Assembly (NCBI RefSeq): GCF_000276665.1
Contig: NW_004955517.1
Location: 1,303,934 to 1,367,933 of the forward strand
Direction of reading: 5' to 3'
Length of the DNA: 64,000 bases
Source: Chinchilla lanigera
Taxonomy: Eukaryota > Chordata > Mammalia > Rodentia > Chinchillidae
Shown: positions 11,821-23,189 of the stretch, piece after piece
How positions within the stretch are numbered: the stretch's first letter is position 1
How the letters are laid out: the number at the start of each line of letters is the position of its first letter
Notes under the pieces: generated by a model
What the model saw: only the letters and a program-made list of their open reading frames with translations
What the model was told of the DNA's origin: nothing
The model's database searches: none
Program-made: the position numbers and the translations under genes

Positions 11821-13346
11821 CTTTCCTTTGCGTGCTGTCTTCGTTAGATTGTGGTTTCAGCAGGTCTGCGTGCTGCATTTCCATGTTGTCGCTTACGTAG
11901 CTGTCCTCTTTGTTGTCCTCCTTGCGCTATTAAGGTTGCTCTTTCCGTTCCGTGTTGCTTTTGATCACCTGGCCCTGTTCTTCCTTTCCTCCTCCTTTGG
12001 TCTTCGCTTCGTCTTTTGTCATCTTAAGGTTCAGCTTCAGTGGTAGAGACTTGAAGGGTGACCGTTCTCCAAGCCCAGAGCAGGTCCAGAGGGAAGCCCT
12101 GGCCACTGAGCCGGTTGTCGGAGTCTTTTAGTTGAGCACAGAGGCCCTGGGGTTGGGCTGCTTTTGGCCCTTAGTATGTAGACCCCTCACACCCCGGTTG
12201 GCTTTTCCGACAGAAAGCAGTATCCTCAGTTTACAGCACTGACTTAGTGTACCTTTTCTGCTGTTCGGGTTGGACCCCAGAAGAGCCAGATAGCAGCTGG
12301 AAGCGGAGAGGGCCAAGCTGGGCCGCCAACTTCACACTCCCTGCCAAGGCCCGGCAGCTCTGGGGAGTCCCTGTCACTTCCCCTCCGAAACCCATTCTCT
12401 ACAGAGACGCAGACAGTGGTGCAGGCACCTGCTAACTTGTTGAGCTTCCCAGGAAGCACCTGAGGCGGTTTGGGGTGCTGCATGTCCTTTAGAAATGCCC
12501 TGAGAATCAGAGAGGCTGAGGAGGCAGGAAATTTGGCGGTTAATTTCAGGATCCTTCAGGACCCAATGGGCTCTTTTCAAAGTAGGATACTGTAGAATTC
12601 CTTGGACCAATTCCTATGATAGAAGAAGCCTACTCATTTAATAGTGTACTATTTTATCATGCAATTGAGATTTAAAATTTATAACTTTGTATCCACCAAA
12701 TTTTGCTTCCTTATAATAATCAGATTGCCATGGGCATTCTTGTGGTCATTTCTAGGTGACTTTCCCATTTATCTTTTTGTGTCTGGACCAGATGTCTACA
12801 GGGACTTTCTATCTATGTAACTGCAAATCATTGATATGTGGGAGGTGCTTTGGTATCACTGAAGGAACCTGCATACCTATAAGATATGGTGTGAGGCAGG
12901 GTTGGCTGGAGCCTGGTCGGCTCTGAGAACAAGTGAAATAAAACCAGCGGTAAATGTTGATACCATGTTTGCTTTCCCGCTGTTTTTAATTCTCACTGTC
13001 TTTATTTTTCATTAGTATTTGCTGATCCTGTACTGCAGCACCTTGTGTACGGTGGGTTTCATGCCCACCAGGAAACACCCACCAGGAAAGTACAGTGAGG
13101 CGCATTGTACAGTGAAGTTAGTTTAAGACACAGCTGCACAGAAATGCAGCAGAAAAGGCTTATTTAGGGTTTGTTATCCAAAGCTATCAGCTGAGACAAG
13201 AGAACAGGCGTGTTGTTTTCATTTCTAACTGGTATCCAGAAACATAGCTTCCAGTGTCCAGTCAGTGTGTCTGCCGGGAATGCGTTCTCACAGCTCATAC
13301 GTGAAATCAGTTACAGGGGAAGTCCTACCTGCTTAGGAATGTAAAC

Positions 13347-13475
13347 ATGGCTGGAAACACTACACAGTCCTGTAATCTCAGCCCTCTGGAAGGCTGAGGC
13401 AGGAGAACTGCAAGTTCAAGCCTGATGAAGGCAACACAGCAACTTAGTGAGATCTGGTGTCAAACTTAAGTAGCT
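13347..13475 (+). repeat. B1 SINE, diverged
   Basis: CTGTAATCTCAGCCCTCTGG, AGGCTGAGGCAGGAGAACTG, AAGTTCAAGCCTGATGAAGG and CAACTTAGTGAGATCTG match the 7SL-derived B1 consensus with many changes. Confidence 0.8.
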
Positions 13476-13649
13476 CATGGGGCATCACACCAATTTTGTC
13501 ACACAGGCACATTGCTGTGGGTGTGTAATACCCATGCTTATTCTTCAGAATATTTCTATTGGTGAGTTATAATTTTGATTTTATGAGTTTTATTAGATTA
13601 AACAATGAGTACTTAACAGGAAAAAATAAAAAACAAATGAATTTTTAAT

Positions 13650-14010
13650 ATTTATTGTTTATAGAAGGGTGAAAGATTTATACGATCTGAAGAGGAAACC
13701 AGAGTATTATTTATTGTTTATAGAAAAGCATCAAAATTTTCAACATAGACTGTTTGTTGGCATACATACAAAGTCTAATAAATAACAACAGAAATAAACT
13801 CTTTTATGAACTAAAATGAAAATACCAATAGAACTCTACCACAAAAATAAGCTTTGCTTCAAGTGTCACTCCCAAGGCAGTCTTCACATATGACAGCAGC
13901 ATGCTCCATGCAAACACCTCATTTACACTGACAGCACATGTGCGTGTGTCGGGCCATTCTTGTCTCCTCTCTTCTGTTTTGTTGGGGGCTTCCTACTATA
14001 TTGTACAATG
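13650..14010 (-). pseudogene. Second, more decayed copy of the piggyBac transposase C-terminus
   Basis: On the - strand about 13860-13960 encodes a Cys/His-rich stretch (THMCCQC, then VCMEHAAVICED after a stop) that parallels KHTCYQCKQYLCMEHATFMC in the neighbouring element. The non-coding sequence beyond it (13740-13860) also parallels 14060-14180: both carry AACATAGAC, ATAACA-CAGAAATAAA, GAACT, TCTACCACA-AAATAA and GTCACNCCCAAG in the same order. This is either an internal duplication of the element's tail or a second related insertion. A 17-bp direct repeat (ATTTATTGTTTATAGAA at 13650 and 13709) lies at its outer side. Confidence 0.7.
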
Positions 14011-14049
14011 TGTGCTTAGCAGGAAATTAAGATATGGATAAAATATCAA

Positions 14050-16140
14050 ATATAAATGCTTAACATAGACATCAACATGTTCACATCAGCTGTTTATCTG
14101 CTTACAAAACCTAAAGATAACATCAGAAATAAAAACCTTTGTGAACTTCAATATAAATGCAAACAAAAGTCTACCACACAAATAATGTTTGCCTCCACTG
14201 TCACACCCAAGTCAATCTTCACACATGAAAGTTGCGTGTTCCATACACAAGTATTGCTTACACTGATAGCATGTATGTTTTGTTTTTCTGTACTTTCCTG
14301 TAGGGCACATTTGATATCTTTTTTGTTTCCGTGTTCTCATAGAAGATCTTTGTGATGCTGCACCTTTGTGATGTTCACCTGTCAGCTCACCAGTGTGTTC
14401 CATGGGTTTTTTTTGCATAGTTCCCTGGGTGGAAACATTATGTTTTTCCTGTGGTGTATAAATGATCTCTTATGAGTTCTAATCCACTCTTCTAAGAAAA
14501 TTTCATGGTGATATTTTGCACTTGTTATTTTCTTTGAAATTATCAAACTATTTATATCACATGTTTAGGATTGGGTAAAATACAATCATTGACCAAAGTT
14601 TTGTGTTTTGAGTGATGTCATAGTTACTACATAACTTATCAACAACATCTACTCTGTTTTGGGTTTTGTTGTAGAAAGTTATCATCTCAGGCTTCTGTTT
14701 TATTGAGGTTTCCCTATCAATGTTTACATCATGGTGGGATATTGACAACAGCCTTACAAGTTGGGGTTTTTTTGCCATATGTATGGCCAATGTTGTATCT
14801 TTCTGAAATCTGGAACGTGTACTATACAGTCCTCTGCTTTGAAGTTGTGTCATTTCATTTGGAATTTCCACTTTGTTCTTGTGTATAGTTCCTATGCTGG
14901 TCAGTTTGTGTTCTGTTGGCAAATGTAACATCAGTTGGAAACTGGTAAACCAGTTGTCCAATGTCACATTCCAATTAGTTTGGGAGATAAAAACAACAAG
15001 TCTGTTCACAGCAGCATTTGTTTTATTACTGTGTTAATCAGGACCTGGTGGCTGAGTTCCAGGGTAAATTTCTAAACTGAAAGCGTAAATCTTTGCATCT
15101 ACGAGGGCATATGTTATATTTTGAAGGTTTTTGGGGAAATATCCTGCCTAAAGCTAGAGCAACCATGAAATGCTGCAAGATGTTCATCAGCAGTCATGTA
15201 TTCAGGTGGTGTGTAAATTGCTTGACAGTCACCCGCAAATCTCTCAAACCGTGAGCAGATAGCAGCCAGATAACAAGGTTTGGTTTCCTTCCTGGCAAAA
15301 GGGTTTGGCATCAAACCTCAGATAATTTTGAAGGAAACAAAAGTGTCATTGTTAGTCTACAGACCTCAAGCCGCCACATCCATTGCTCTACCATAAGTCT
15401 TTTACATTCCTCTGATGACCATGAGAAAGCCCTGCTAAGTGCATCAGACCTATAAATGCTTTCAGTTCAGCTGGTGAGGTGTCATAATAAACACATTTTT
15501 TTAGTATGGCCATTGGTGCATACAGAACATTTTACGTGTATTTCAGCATTTGTGTATTTCACAACATCTTGTAGCATTTTGTTTGTTACAATTTCCAACA
15601 TTGAATGGCAGTGCTGGCATTCCAGCAAATAGGTTTCACTGTAGGTTTTGCCAAGATCTTCACTGTGTTTTTGGACCTAGTTCTAACATTGGGTCATCCC
15701 ACTTGGTTGCTTGACCATTTCGTGCCATTTTGACTAGTCAAGTATGTACTCACATTGCTGTTTTCTTTGTCATCTGAATCAAGGAGGTCTGCACTCTCTG
15801 TGTCTGTATTGGTCGATTCTTGCTCCATTTCACTGTCACGGGAACTTTGGCTCACATGGCCAAGGTCAAAGTCATTATCATCTTCATCCTCCATGCATGA
15901 ATGATCTGGTGATTCACTTTTGACCCTCTCCAAAACTTGGAAATCTGGTTTTCCTTGTGCCATTGTAGTGAATTGGGCTACTTCTACCAGAAAAATTAAA
16001 ATAAACCCACATTCCACCATTGTAAAGTGCATGTTTACATAGCAGAAGAATGGTGTGGGTGTATTTCACCTCCATAATGCTCAAATAAACATACACAAAA
16101 CCTATCAGAGCATAAATGTAGGTAAAAATCCCGATTTGAC
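14050..16140 (-). mobile_element. piggyBac-type DNA transposon remnant with transposase pseudogene
   Basis: Several - strand segments follow the order of a piggyBac transposase. First comes an acidic N-terminal region (about 15960-15694, rich in D, E and S). Then a segment at 15314-15114 carries TADEHLAAFHG, matching the family's T-DEQL-FRG block. Next, 15009-14557 has NVTLDNWFTS, KKPQLVRLLS, KPEMITFYNKTQNRVDVVD and WSMIVFY. Last, a Cys-rich C-terminal zinc-finger-like tail lies at 14418-14212 (CPTGKYRKTKHTCYQCKQ, CMEHATFMCED). The three Asp positions of the family's DDD active site appear retained (codons near 15186-15188, 14956-14958 and 14647-14649). Frame changes and stops between segments mean it cannot make a full protein. 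TTAA-flanked termini could not be placed, so the outer limits are approximate. It is on the opposite strand to ADAMTS9. Confidence 0.85.
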
Positions 16141-17329
16141 GATTTTGGACATACGCACACACCTTGTTGTTTGTGCTATCAAGTAAGTGAACACAAAGGT
16201 TGCTTCCTGTATCCCCCAGACACAGCTACTGAGATGCACAGCTGGCTGCTATCATGCTAAAAGTACAAATTTATAGCAGAAAAGTTTGGGATGGGTTTTT
16301 TTTTAGCCCAGTGTTGTGTTGCATGGGTAAATAAGGAGCTTGGGATGTAACTTGGTTTCCAAGTCCTGTTCACTTCTTAGCACCACAAAAAAGAATGCAA
16401 GTATGTTATTTTGCATGTGTGTACATGTATGCACACTCTGTTGGATTTTGTCTCTTTTGAAACTTAGGACATAAATTTTCGTCACTTTTGACTTTCACCT
16501 TATAAGGTATTAAGAACTCATATATTCTCAGTAGTGAAAGAAACTTGAGTGAGAACGTACATTCCAGCCCCACTCAATGGGTGAGCGGATCAAAGCCCAG
16601 AACTGTCTAATCATGGAGCTCCGGTGAATGGCAACTTTGGGCTCTAATCCGAGTCCTGTGATCTTTCCAGGTGGTGACACAGGAAAGGCTGCCTGTGGAT
16701 AGTGCCTGGAAAGGACATGTCCAAAAGTGTGACTCCGGTGAGGTTTGGGGTGCACTACTGGTTTCAGTGTGCGGACAATTGAGAATAAACTAGTGACATC
16801 ATTCCAGGAGCGTTCTCCAGCCCGTGGAGAAAGATAGTAGCCCTTTAGTTCATTTAAGGGGTGAAGGTGTCATAGCAAGAGCTGAGCAGATAGCTACAAA
16901 GCAGATTTAAAAGTAAATACATCCATCGTGCATTTCTTGGCTGGGCCAGGGTGCTGGGGAGGCTACTCCTCACCAGAGGATGGCATGTACCTGCGGTTGA
17001 TCACTTCCTGTGGCCACTGAGACATGGACCGAGGTGACAGGGGCCTTGTTGCAGCCCCTGGGGTACAAACCCTGCAAACAGAGGGATTCCTGTATCAAAG
17101 GAATGTGGGAGATCGCTTCCCAGGGGCTGCTCACAGCTCTGTAAGGAGCTGCAGCCCACCTGCTGGAGATTCTCAGCAGGCTTCCTGTGCAGAGTCCCAG
17201 GGCCACCCAGAGGCTGCCGTGAAGCATCACACAGCAGATAAGATGGCCAGCGGCAATCCCGAGAGCTGGTGCGCTCCAGGGCCAGGTGGGCGCTCATGCC
17301 TCTGCTGGAGGACACTGAGCATCAGGACC

Positions 17330-17545
17330 TGTCTCAGCGTTTTACCTGTGTTAAAGCATTTGACCTTTCCTGCATAGGGAGGAACTGTTGGCATTTCCAC
17401 TTCACAGATGAGGAGATCAGGGCACAGAGGGCCGAAGTGACTGGCCCAGGCCAGACAGATTGGGTGCAGAGCAGTGAGGATTTGAATCCTGGTTGCTTTG
17501 CCTCCTGAGCCCCAGGTCTGAGCCATACATCCATCACCCCCAGAC
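17330..17545 (+). repeat. MIR SINE
   Basis: Well preserved order: GGAACTGTTGGCATTTCCAC, TTCACAGATGAGGAGATCAG, GGCACAGAGGGCCGAAGTGA, GATTTGAATCCTGGTTGC. Confidence 0.75.
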
Positions 17546-18029
17546 CCACTCTGCAAGCCCTGTGTGGCTAGACGGCTCTGTCCTCATGGTCCCCGGGAGG
17601 CCCTGACAGGTGACCGGACCACCTGTGAAGTAGTAATTTTGGATGTACTGGGTTTAATAAAATACATTGCTAAGCTTTATTTCATCGGTTTCCTTTGGCT
17701 TTGCAAAACAGGGGCTGCTGGGAACTCCGGACCTCATGGATGCTTGGCTCTTATTTTATGTTCTCAGGAAGGTGCTGGGGGACGAAGCCCTGGCTGTGGC
17801 ACGAAGGGGCCGAGAGGCGTGGGCGCTCGTAGGCAGCAGTGCACACCTGTGTGTGCATACCGCAGAGCGGTGGCGTGGCCCAAACAGCATTCACTGCAGG
17901 GAGTATTTTGCAAGATCTTAATAACAAACCAAACAGTCCCTTAGTAAAACGCAGGCCTAGGTAACTTGGGCATTTTATTCTACTTCAAATGGACCTTGTT
18001 TTAATATGTTCTCGAGTTATTTACACGGT

Positions 18030-18135
18030 CTGTTTGCTCATTAGTGAACTAAGATGATAGTGCTACCACTCAGGGTTGCTGTGACAGTAGCCAAGCTAAT
18101 CAGTGTGAAGAACTGCTCTGAGCAGACGTCAGCAT
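18030..18135 (-). repeat. MIR-like fragment, antisense
   Basis: GCTCATTAGTGAACTAAGAT, GATAGTGCTACCACTCAGGG and TTGCTGTGACAGTAGCCAAG follow the reverse-complement MIR pattern. Edges approximate. Confidence 0.5.
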
Positions 18136-18837
18136 GGCCCGTCAACATCATGAGTGCCGTTGCTTTTCAGTAGTTAGCTCCACGCTGCCTCTGTGAGAAG
18201 AGAGTGCGTCTGCACAGTCTCCTTCGTGTTCTTAGGTCTCCAAGAGTGTGCGGGCCCCCACCTCTGCCTCTAGAAGGGGCAGAGATTGGCAAATTATGGG
18301 TAAGCAGGTGTGAGCTGGTTCCTTTCTTGCAAGACCTCTCAGAGCTTTTAAAACGCTCGTGTGCGCGGAGAACTTTCTAGATGTGAATGTTGTGTGTTTT
18401 GCAAACCTAATTTATTTGCTCTTGGAAATGCCTTTTAGGACTAATCTTCCGTGAACTGCTTTCAGAAACATGGTTCATAGAGGTCCAGGCCAGCCAGGGA
18501 GCCCCACAGCTGCAGTGCCCCCCACTGCCCTCTGGCCTGTTCTGGTCAGCACTGTGATGCAGTGTGGACACGAGCACGGACTGCCTTTTCCTTTTGAAGA
18601 AACACCTCAGGGTCTGTCAGGAGAAATGGGCTTGGGAACAAGATCCAGACATTATCTAGGGATTCACTCTTGTTTATAAGGCTAGCAAATTGATGACCCT
18701 GAAAGAAAATTCAATGCTGATGAGTTTTTGCTTGTACACATTAGAGCTTTAGACATGCGAAGCAATCCCCCAGCTGCCTGGCCCCTTCTCCACCCAGTTT
18801 CTAGAAACAGTGTTCCTTACTGTTGAGACATCCATGG

Positions 18838-19013
18838 GCTCTCCTCTCCTGTCCTCTCCTCTCCTCTCCTGTCCTCTCCTCTCCTGTCCTCTCCTCTCCT
18901 GTCCTCTCCTCTCCTGTCCTTTCCTCTCCTGTCCTCTCTTTTCCTCCCTTCTCTTCTCCTCTCCTCCCCTCTCCTCCCTTCCCTTCTCCTCCCTTCCCCT
19001 CTCTTCCCCTCCT
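18838..19013 (+). repeat. Polypyrimidine minisatellite (CTCTCCTGTCCT-type)
   Basis: About 175 bp of nearly pure C/T on the + strand made of CTCTCCT and GTCCT units repeated with variation. It can form triplex (H-DNA) and gives artefactual open frames on both strands because the unit lacks stop codons. Confidence 0.95.
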
Positions 19014-19489
19014 CATTGGGTTTATTTCTCTGAGAAAAAGTCTCTAGGCCTACTGAGTCCCTGTTTGACGGCTTCATCAGCTACCTCTGAGCATACATCA
19101 GCGCAGACTGCAGACGCAGGCAGAGCCTGGAGGGCAGGAACTGCCACCAGCTCCTGCTCTGCCCGTATGTGCCACCCTGTGTGGAGCCGGCTGGAAAGTG
19201 GACCTGGTTGTTGCTGGGTCTGTTCACCGCTGTTAGACCTGCTGTGTCTCTCGCTGTCCGTGCGCAGAACTTGTTGTCTGTTTTGGAAGTTGGTTGTTTA
19301 GTTCTTAGGATCCTTCCTTCCCTCCCAGATTTCCTCCCCTCCTTTCCGCCTCCATCTTTGTAAAATTCTTTTTCTAAAATGGAATTGTTCTGTTTGAGAA
19401 ACTCTAATGCAGTGTACTACTTTGTAAAGAGATTTATGTTTTGCATACTGCTGGTGAAACAATAGCCGCTAATTATGAATACTACCTCG

Positions 19490-19650
19490 TTAAATATTTA
19501 ATGGATCCTTCCTGCGTGCCATTCCCTGCCCTACTTGAATTTTATGCACTGTGTCTTTTATCTTTCATGGTTCCCCTTTGAGGTAATTGCTACCATTATT
19601 CTCATTTTATAGATGAGGAAACTGAGGCTTTCCGGCAGAAAATCGCCCAA
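19490..19650 (+). repeat. MIR-like fragment
   Basis: TTTGAGGTAATTGCTACCAT, TATTCTCATTTTATAGATGA and GGAAACTGAGGCTTTCCGGC are a strong match to the MIR core. Confidence 0.75.
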
Positions 19651-20258
19651 GAAAGGGCCGTAAGCGTCCTGTCAGTGCCGGAAGGGGAGCCCTGAGGGTG
19701 TGACTCTGAAATCCACTTGGGAAGTCACAGAGCTCCCCCCGTTCAGCTTCATCTCTGGTGGAGGTCGGGTTTGCCCCTGAGTCCCGGCCTAGTCCTGTGG
19801 TGTGTGATTGCTGGCCCAGTTAGACTGGGAGGTCACAGGTGGCTGGTTTGGTGCCGTAAGGAAGTTCGGTTAAATTTTGATCAACCTTATGAAAATAGAA
19901 AGCAATAATTAACTTCCTACCCCTGATGTTAACATTCAAACTTCAGCTCAGCCCCAGTTGGTGGGAAATACTTCAGTGAGTAATCAGTGAATACCCAGGC
20001 CTGGCTATTACTACTTTGTCAAATAATTCCAGTTTCTTAGTAATGTACAGAGCATTCCACACTGCATTGCACTGTGAAATGAAAAGCTCATTTGAAACAT
20101 TTCACCATTTAATCAGCAAATATTATAAATATGTTTGGCAGTGGGTTTTTTAAAAAAATGATTCCTCCTACATTTTTATAGTACTTTAGAAAAGACGGAG
20201 CCCAAGTTATTCTTGTTGTGGTGTACGTTTTGTTTTTTCTGTCATACCTACGCCAGTG

Positions 20259-20385
20259 AGCTGAGCATGGTGGCACACATCTGTAATCCCAGCACTCTGG
20301 AAGCTGAGGCAGGAGGATGGCTGCTACATTGTGAGTTCAAGGCCAGCCTGAACTACGTAGCAAGACCCTGTCTCAACTAACAAAC
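20259..20385 (+). repeat. B1 SINE
   Basis: GAGCATGGTGGCACACATCT, GTAATCCCAGCACTCTGGAA, GCTGAGGCAGGAGGATGG, AGTTCAAGGCCAGCCTGAAC and AGACCCTGTCTCAAC form a complete B1 monomer. Confidence 0.9.
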
Positions 20386-21774
20386 ACACTTAGGCTCATA
20401 CCTTGCACAGAACAGCTGTTTAAGAAGAATCTCTGAATTTATGAGAACTTCGGTGCACTTTCTTACTCAAATTTTTGAATAGCCTTAAAATGGAATACTC
20501 ACATTTAAGAGGTCATTTAAGAGGGAACCGAGGCCAGGGAAATGGTTCAGCGGATGTCCTCTGCAGAGTGTGGCAGGAGGAAGCCCAGCCCTCGGCTCTC
20601 CTGGTTTTGTAGCTACTGCTCTTCCACGGGGTGGCACCGGCCGTGGCAGAAACGGGGCCCGGCACGACCTGTGCTCACATGTCCCACTCGGGTATAAACA
20701 TGCATACCTTCTAATCGTCCTTGTAAGCCAGAAGATAGTCTTTAAACACATTTACTCACTCCACCTTAAATGGTTCCTTTCAGTTCTGGCTCCCGTTACG
20801 AGTTTAGGACTAGTGAAAACACAACCAAACCGAAAGACGGTAACAAACAATATTTCCTCTTTCCTGCCTGTTCCCTGGGTACTGTGTTAGCACCTCGCAC
20901 GCGTGATCCCGTTATTGCCCTAAGCGTCTCCGAGAAGTGCACACCGCTCCTGCTTCACTTTGCCAGGTGGGGAGCAGGTCGAGCGGGTCGGTGATTGTCC
21001 GAGGTTGGCGAGGAGCGAGCCGCTGTCAGTCCCTTCAGCACGTGAGTGCCTACGGCACCGGCGGCCAGCAGGGAAGCATTGCTACTTCCATGGCGTTGGC
21101 ATCAGGGCTGCTTGCCAAAGTCCCCTTTAACTCTGGCCCTTGGGACACCATGGTGGAGCTGCTGCGCCTCTGATTGGTGACAAGAGTCACACAGCCGCCT
21201 AGTAGAGGTTTTCTTGGACACGCCTGAATTTGCTTGCATGTATGTACGAGGCTGAGATAGTTGAGATTCTCTGTGTATGTAAACATGCGTGTGATTCTTG
21301 AGGAGTCAACCTGGTATTTTAGGATATGAACCAGACATTTCTCACAAGCTATTTGGTAAAATAAATGTGAGAAATTTTTGAAGACTCCTCAAAGAAGAGA
21401 CCTGCGGAATGGCCTCCTGTTTCTGTCTTGTCTGAACTTCAGTGAAAGGTAAGAAAATGGGGAACCCGCTGGGCAGAACAGTTTGGTACTTTCTCAGAAT
21501 GATAAACACACAGTTACAGTATGAACCACCGTGCTACTCCTCTGGATATGTCCAGGAGAAATTAAAATGTAGCCAGACGCAACCCTGTGCGTGAATCGGA
21601 ATAACAGCATTGTTCAGCTGTCAAAAGTCCACCCAAATATCCACTTGCTGATGAGCAGACAAAGATAACACATTGTGCCCATTCAGAAGGATATTTGACA
21701 GTAGAAAGTGATGTAATACTGACTGCATGCTACCTGCTACAACTCGAACGTACCTTCAGAATATTATGGTAGGT

Positions 21775-21855
21775 CAGTGGTGGCGAACCTATGGCACACA
21801 TGCTAGAGCCAGATGTTTGTTATCATTAAAAGTTCTAAAAGGTTTGCTGGCACTG
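21775..21855. mobile_element. 81-bp non-autonomous hAT element (MITE)
   Basis: It starts CAGTGGTGGCGAACC and ends GGTTTGCTGGCACTG. The reverse complement of the end (CAGTGCCAGCAAACC) matches the start at 12 of 15 positions, so these are imperfect terminal inverted repeats. The flanking 8-mers TGGTAGGT and TGCTAGAT agree at 6 of 8 positions, as expected for a decayed hAT target duplication. It sits inside an L1 fragment. Confidence 0.75.
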
Positions 21856-21904
21856 TGCTAGATGAGAAAAGCTACCCACAGAAGGCCGCAAGCTGTATGA
21901 GTCG

Positions 21905-22056
21905 GGGTTTTTTTGGTTTTTTGGTCTTTTTTTTTAGACAGGGTCTCACTCTGCAATTCAGGCTGGCCTTGAGCTCACTTTGTAGCCCAGCCTAGTCTCA
22001 AACTCGCAACAATCCTCCTGCTTCAGCCTCCCGAGTGCTGGGATTACAGGCATGCG
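21905..22056 (-). repeat. B1 SINE, antisense, with 11-bp target duplication
   Basis: T-rich tail, then AGACAGGGTCTCACTCTGCA, TTGAGCTCACTTTGTAGCCC and GAGTGCTGGGATTACAGGCA. TGTATGAGTCG occurs on both sides (21894-21904 and 22057-22067), a perfect target-site duplication. Confidence 0.9.
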
Positions 22057-23189
22057 TGTATGAGTCGTTTTATATAATGGGCCAGGGTGGGTAAACCCAC
22101 AGGGGGAAAATGTTAGTGGCTGCCAAGGGCTGGGAACAGGTAGATGAAGAGTGGCTGGAGGTAGGAGTAAGGTTCCCTTTGGGGTCAGTGAAAGTACTCT
22201 AACATTAGTAACGGCAGTGGTTGTTCAGCTTGGAGGATGTGCTAAAACTGGCTGCACTGCATACTTTAAAAGGGGGTATACATTGTATCATAATGAAATT
22301 ATTACTGAAATACATAGAATAAATAGAAAGCTACCCATGAGAAAATATGAGAAAAAAGCCCAAGAATCTGCAGACCATTTGTACTATGCTTTCCATAGAG
22401 GTGACATTTCATTCTTCAGACCGTTCTTATAAAACTCACCAGCGCAGGGGCACTAGGTTCCTGAAGCGCTAGTCATGATTACATTATGCTAAAAGGTGGC
22501 TAAACGGAAACGTGATGGCTGACTTCACCCTAACAGCGTGTGCGCCCTTGGCGAGGTGAGTTCTCTGTTCAGGGGCAAGGAGGTTGAGTAGGTTTATACA
22601 AGACATTGTCTGTCTTAGGCCATTTCCAGTGCTAAATTCAGAATTGCTTGCTAAAATGGTCAGTGTGCTCGGAATCTGGGGGGCTAATTAGGGCAATAAA
22701 TACAGCTCTGACTCATTAGGACAAAAGATGGATGGATGAAAGACTGAGAAGTGTTGTGCAGTAGACGTTGTGTTCGCTTGTGAAGAGACCTGTGCATCTT
22801 TATTCACATACTGTATTTCTGTGATACAAAGTTTATGAGTGAGTGACGTGTCTTCCAGAAATGCTGCAGTTGACACACGTTGTTCTATTAGCAATCACAC
22901 CCTTTAGTGATTAATGTTTTACTTTCCCCAGCTTCATGTGAATAGGCAAACCTTGTTTCCAGTTAGTGCCGCCTCCTCCTCCTCCTCGGGTTTTCCCATG
23001 CCCGGGTCCTGTTGATGATTCTGAGAATACACTCTTTTCCTCTCACCATGCTACCCCCACCCCACTTCCCCACAGCCACCCGACCTCACACAACTGATAC
23101 TTTGTGGCTGGCGTCTTCACTTCTTTGATGAAGTACAGTTCATCCAGATGTCTTACTATGGTAGAGGGGTCCACTCACCAGGAATCAGT

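Larger units (their letters stand above)
21430..22310 (+). repeat. L1 3' UTR fragment interrupted by younger insertions
   Basis: Sequence either side of two insertions reads as one L1 3' end: AATATCCACTTGCTGATGAG, GACTGCATGCTACCTGCTAC, AACTCGAACGTACCTTCAGA, then AGTGGCTGCCAAGGGCTGGG and TACTTTAAAAGGGGGTATAC. The hAT element at 21775-21855 and the B1 at 21905-22056 split it, so the L1 is older than both. Confidence 0.7.

Noticed and set aside
18801..19077. Repetitive protein-like open frames (GEERTGEERTGEE-type and SSPLLSSPVL-type)
   Set aside because: Direct translations of the polypyrimidine minisatellite in different frames.
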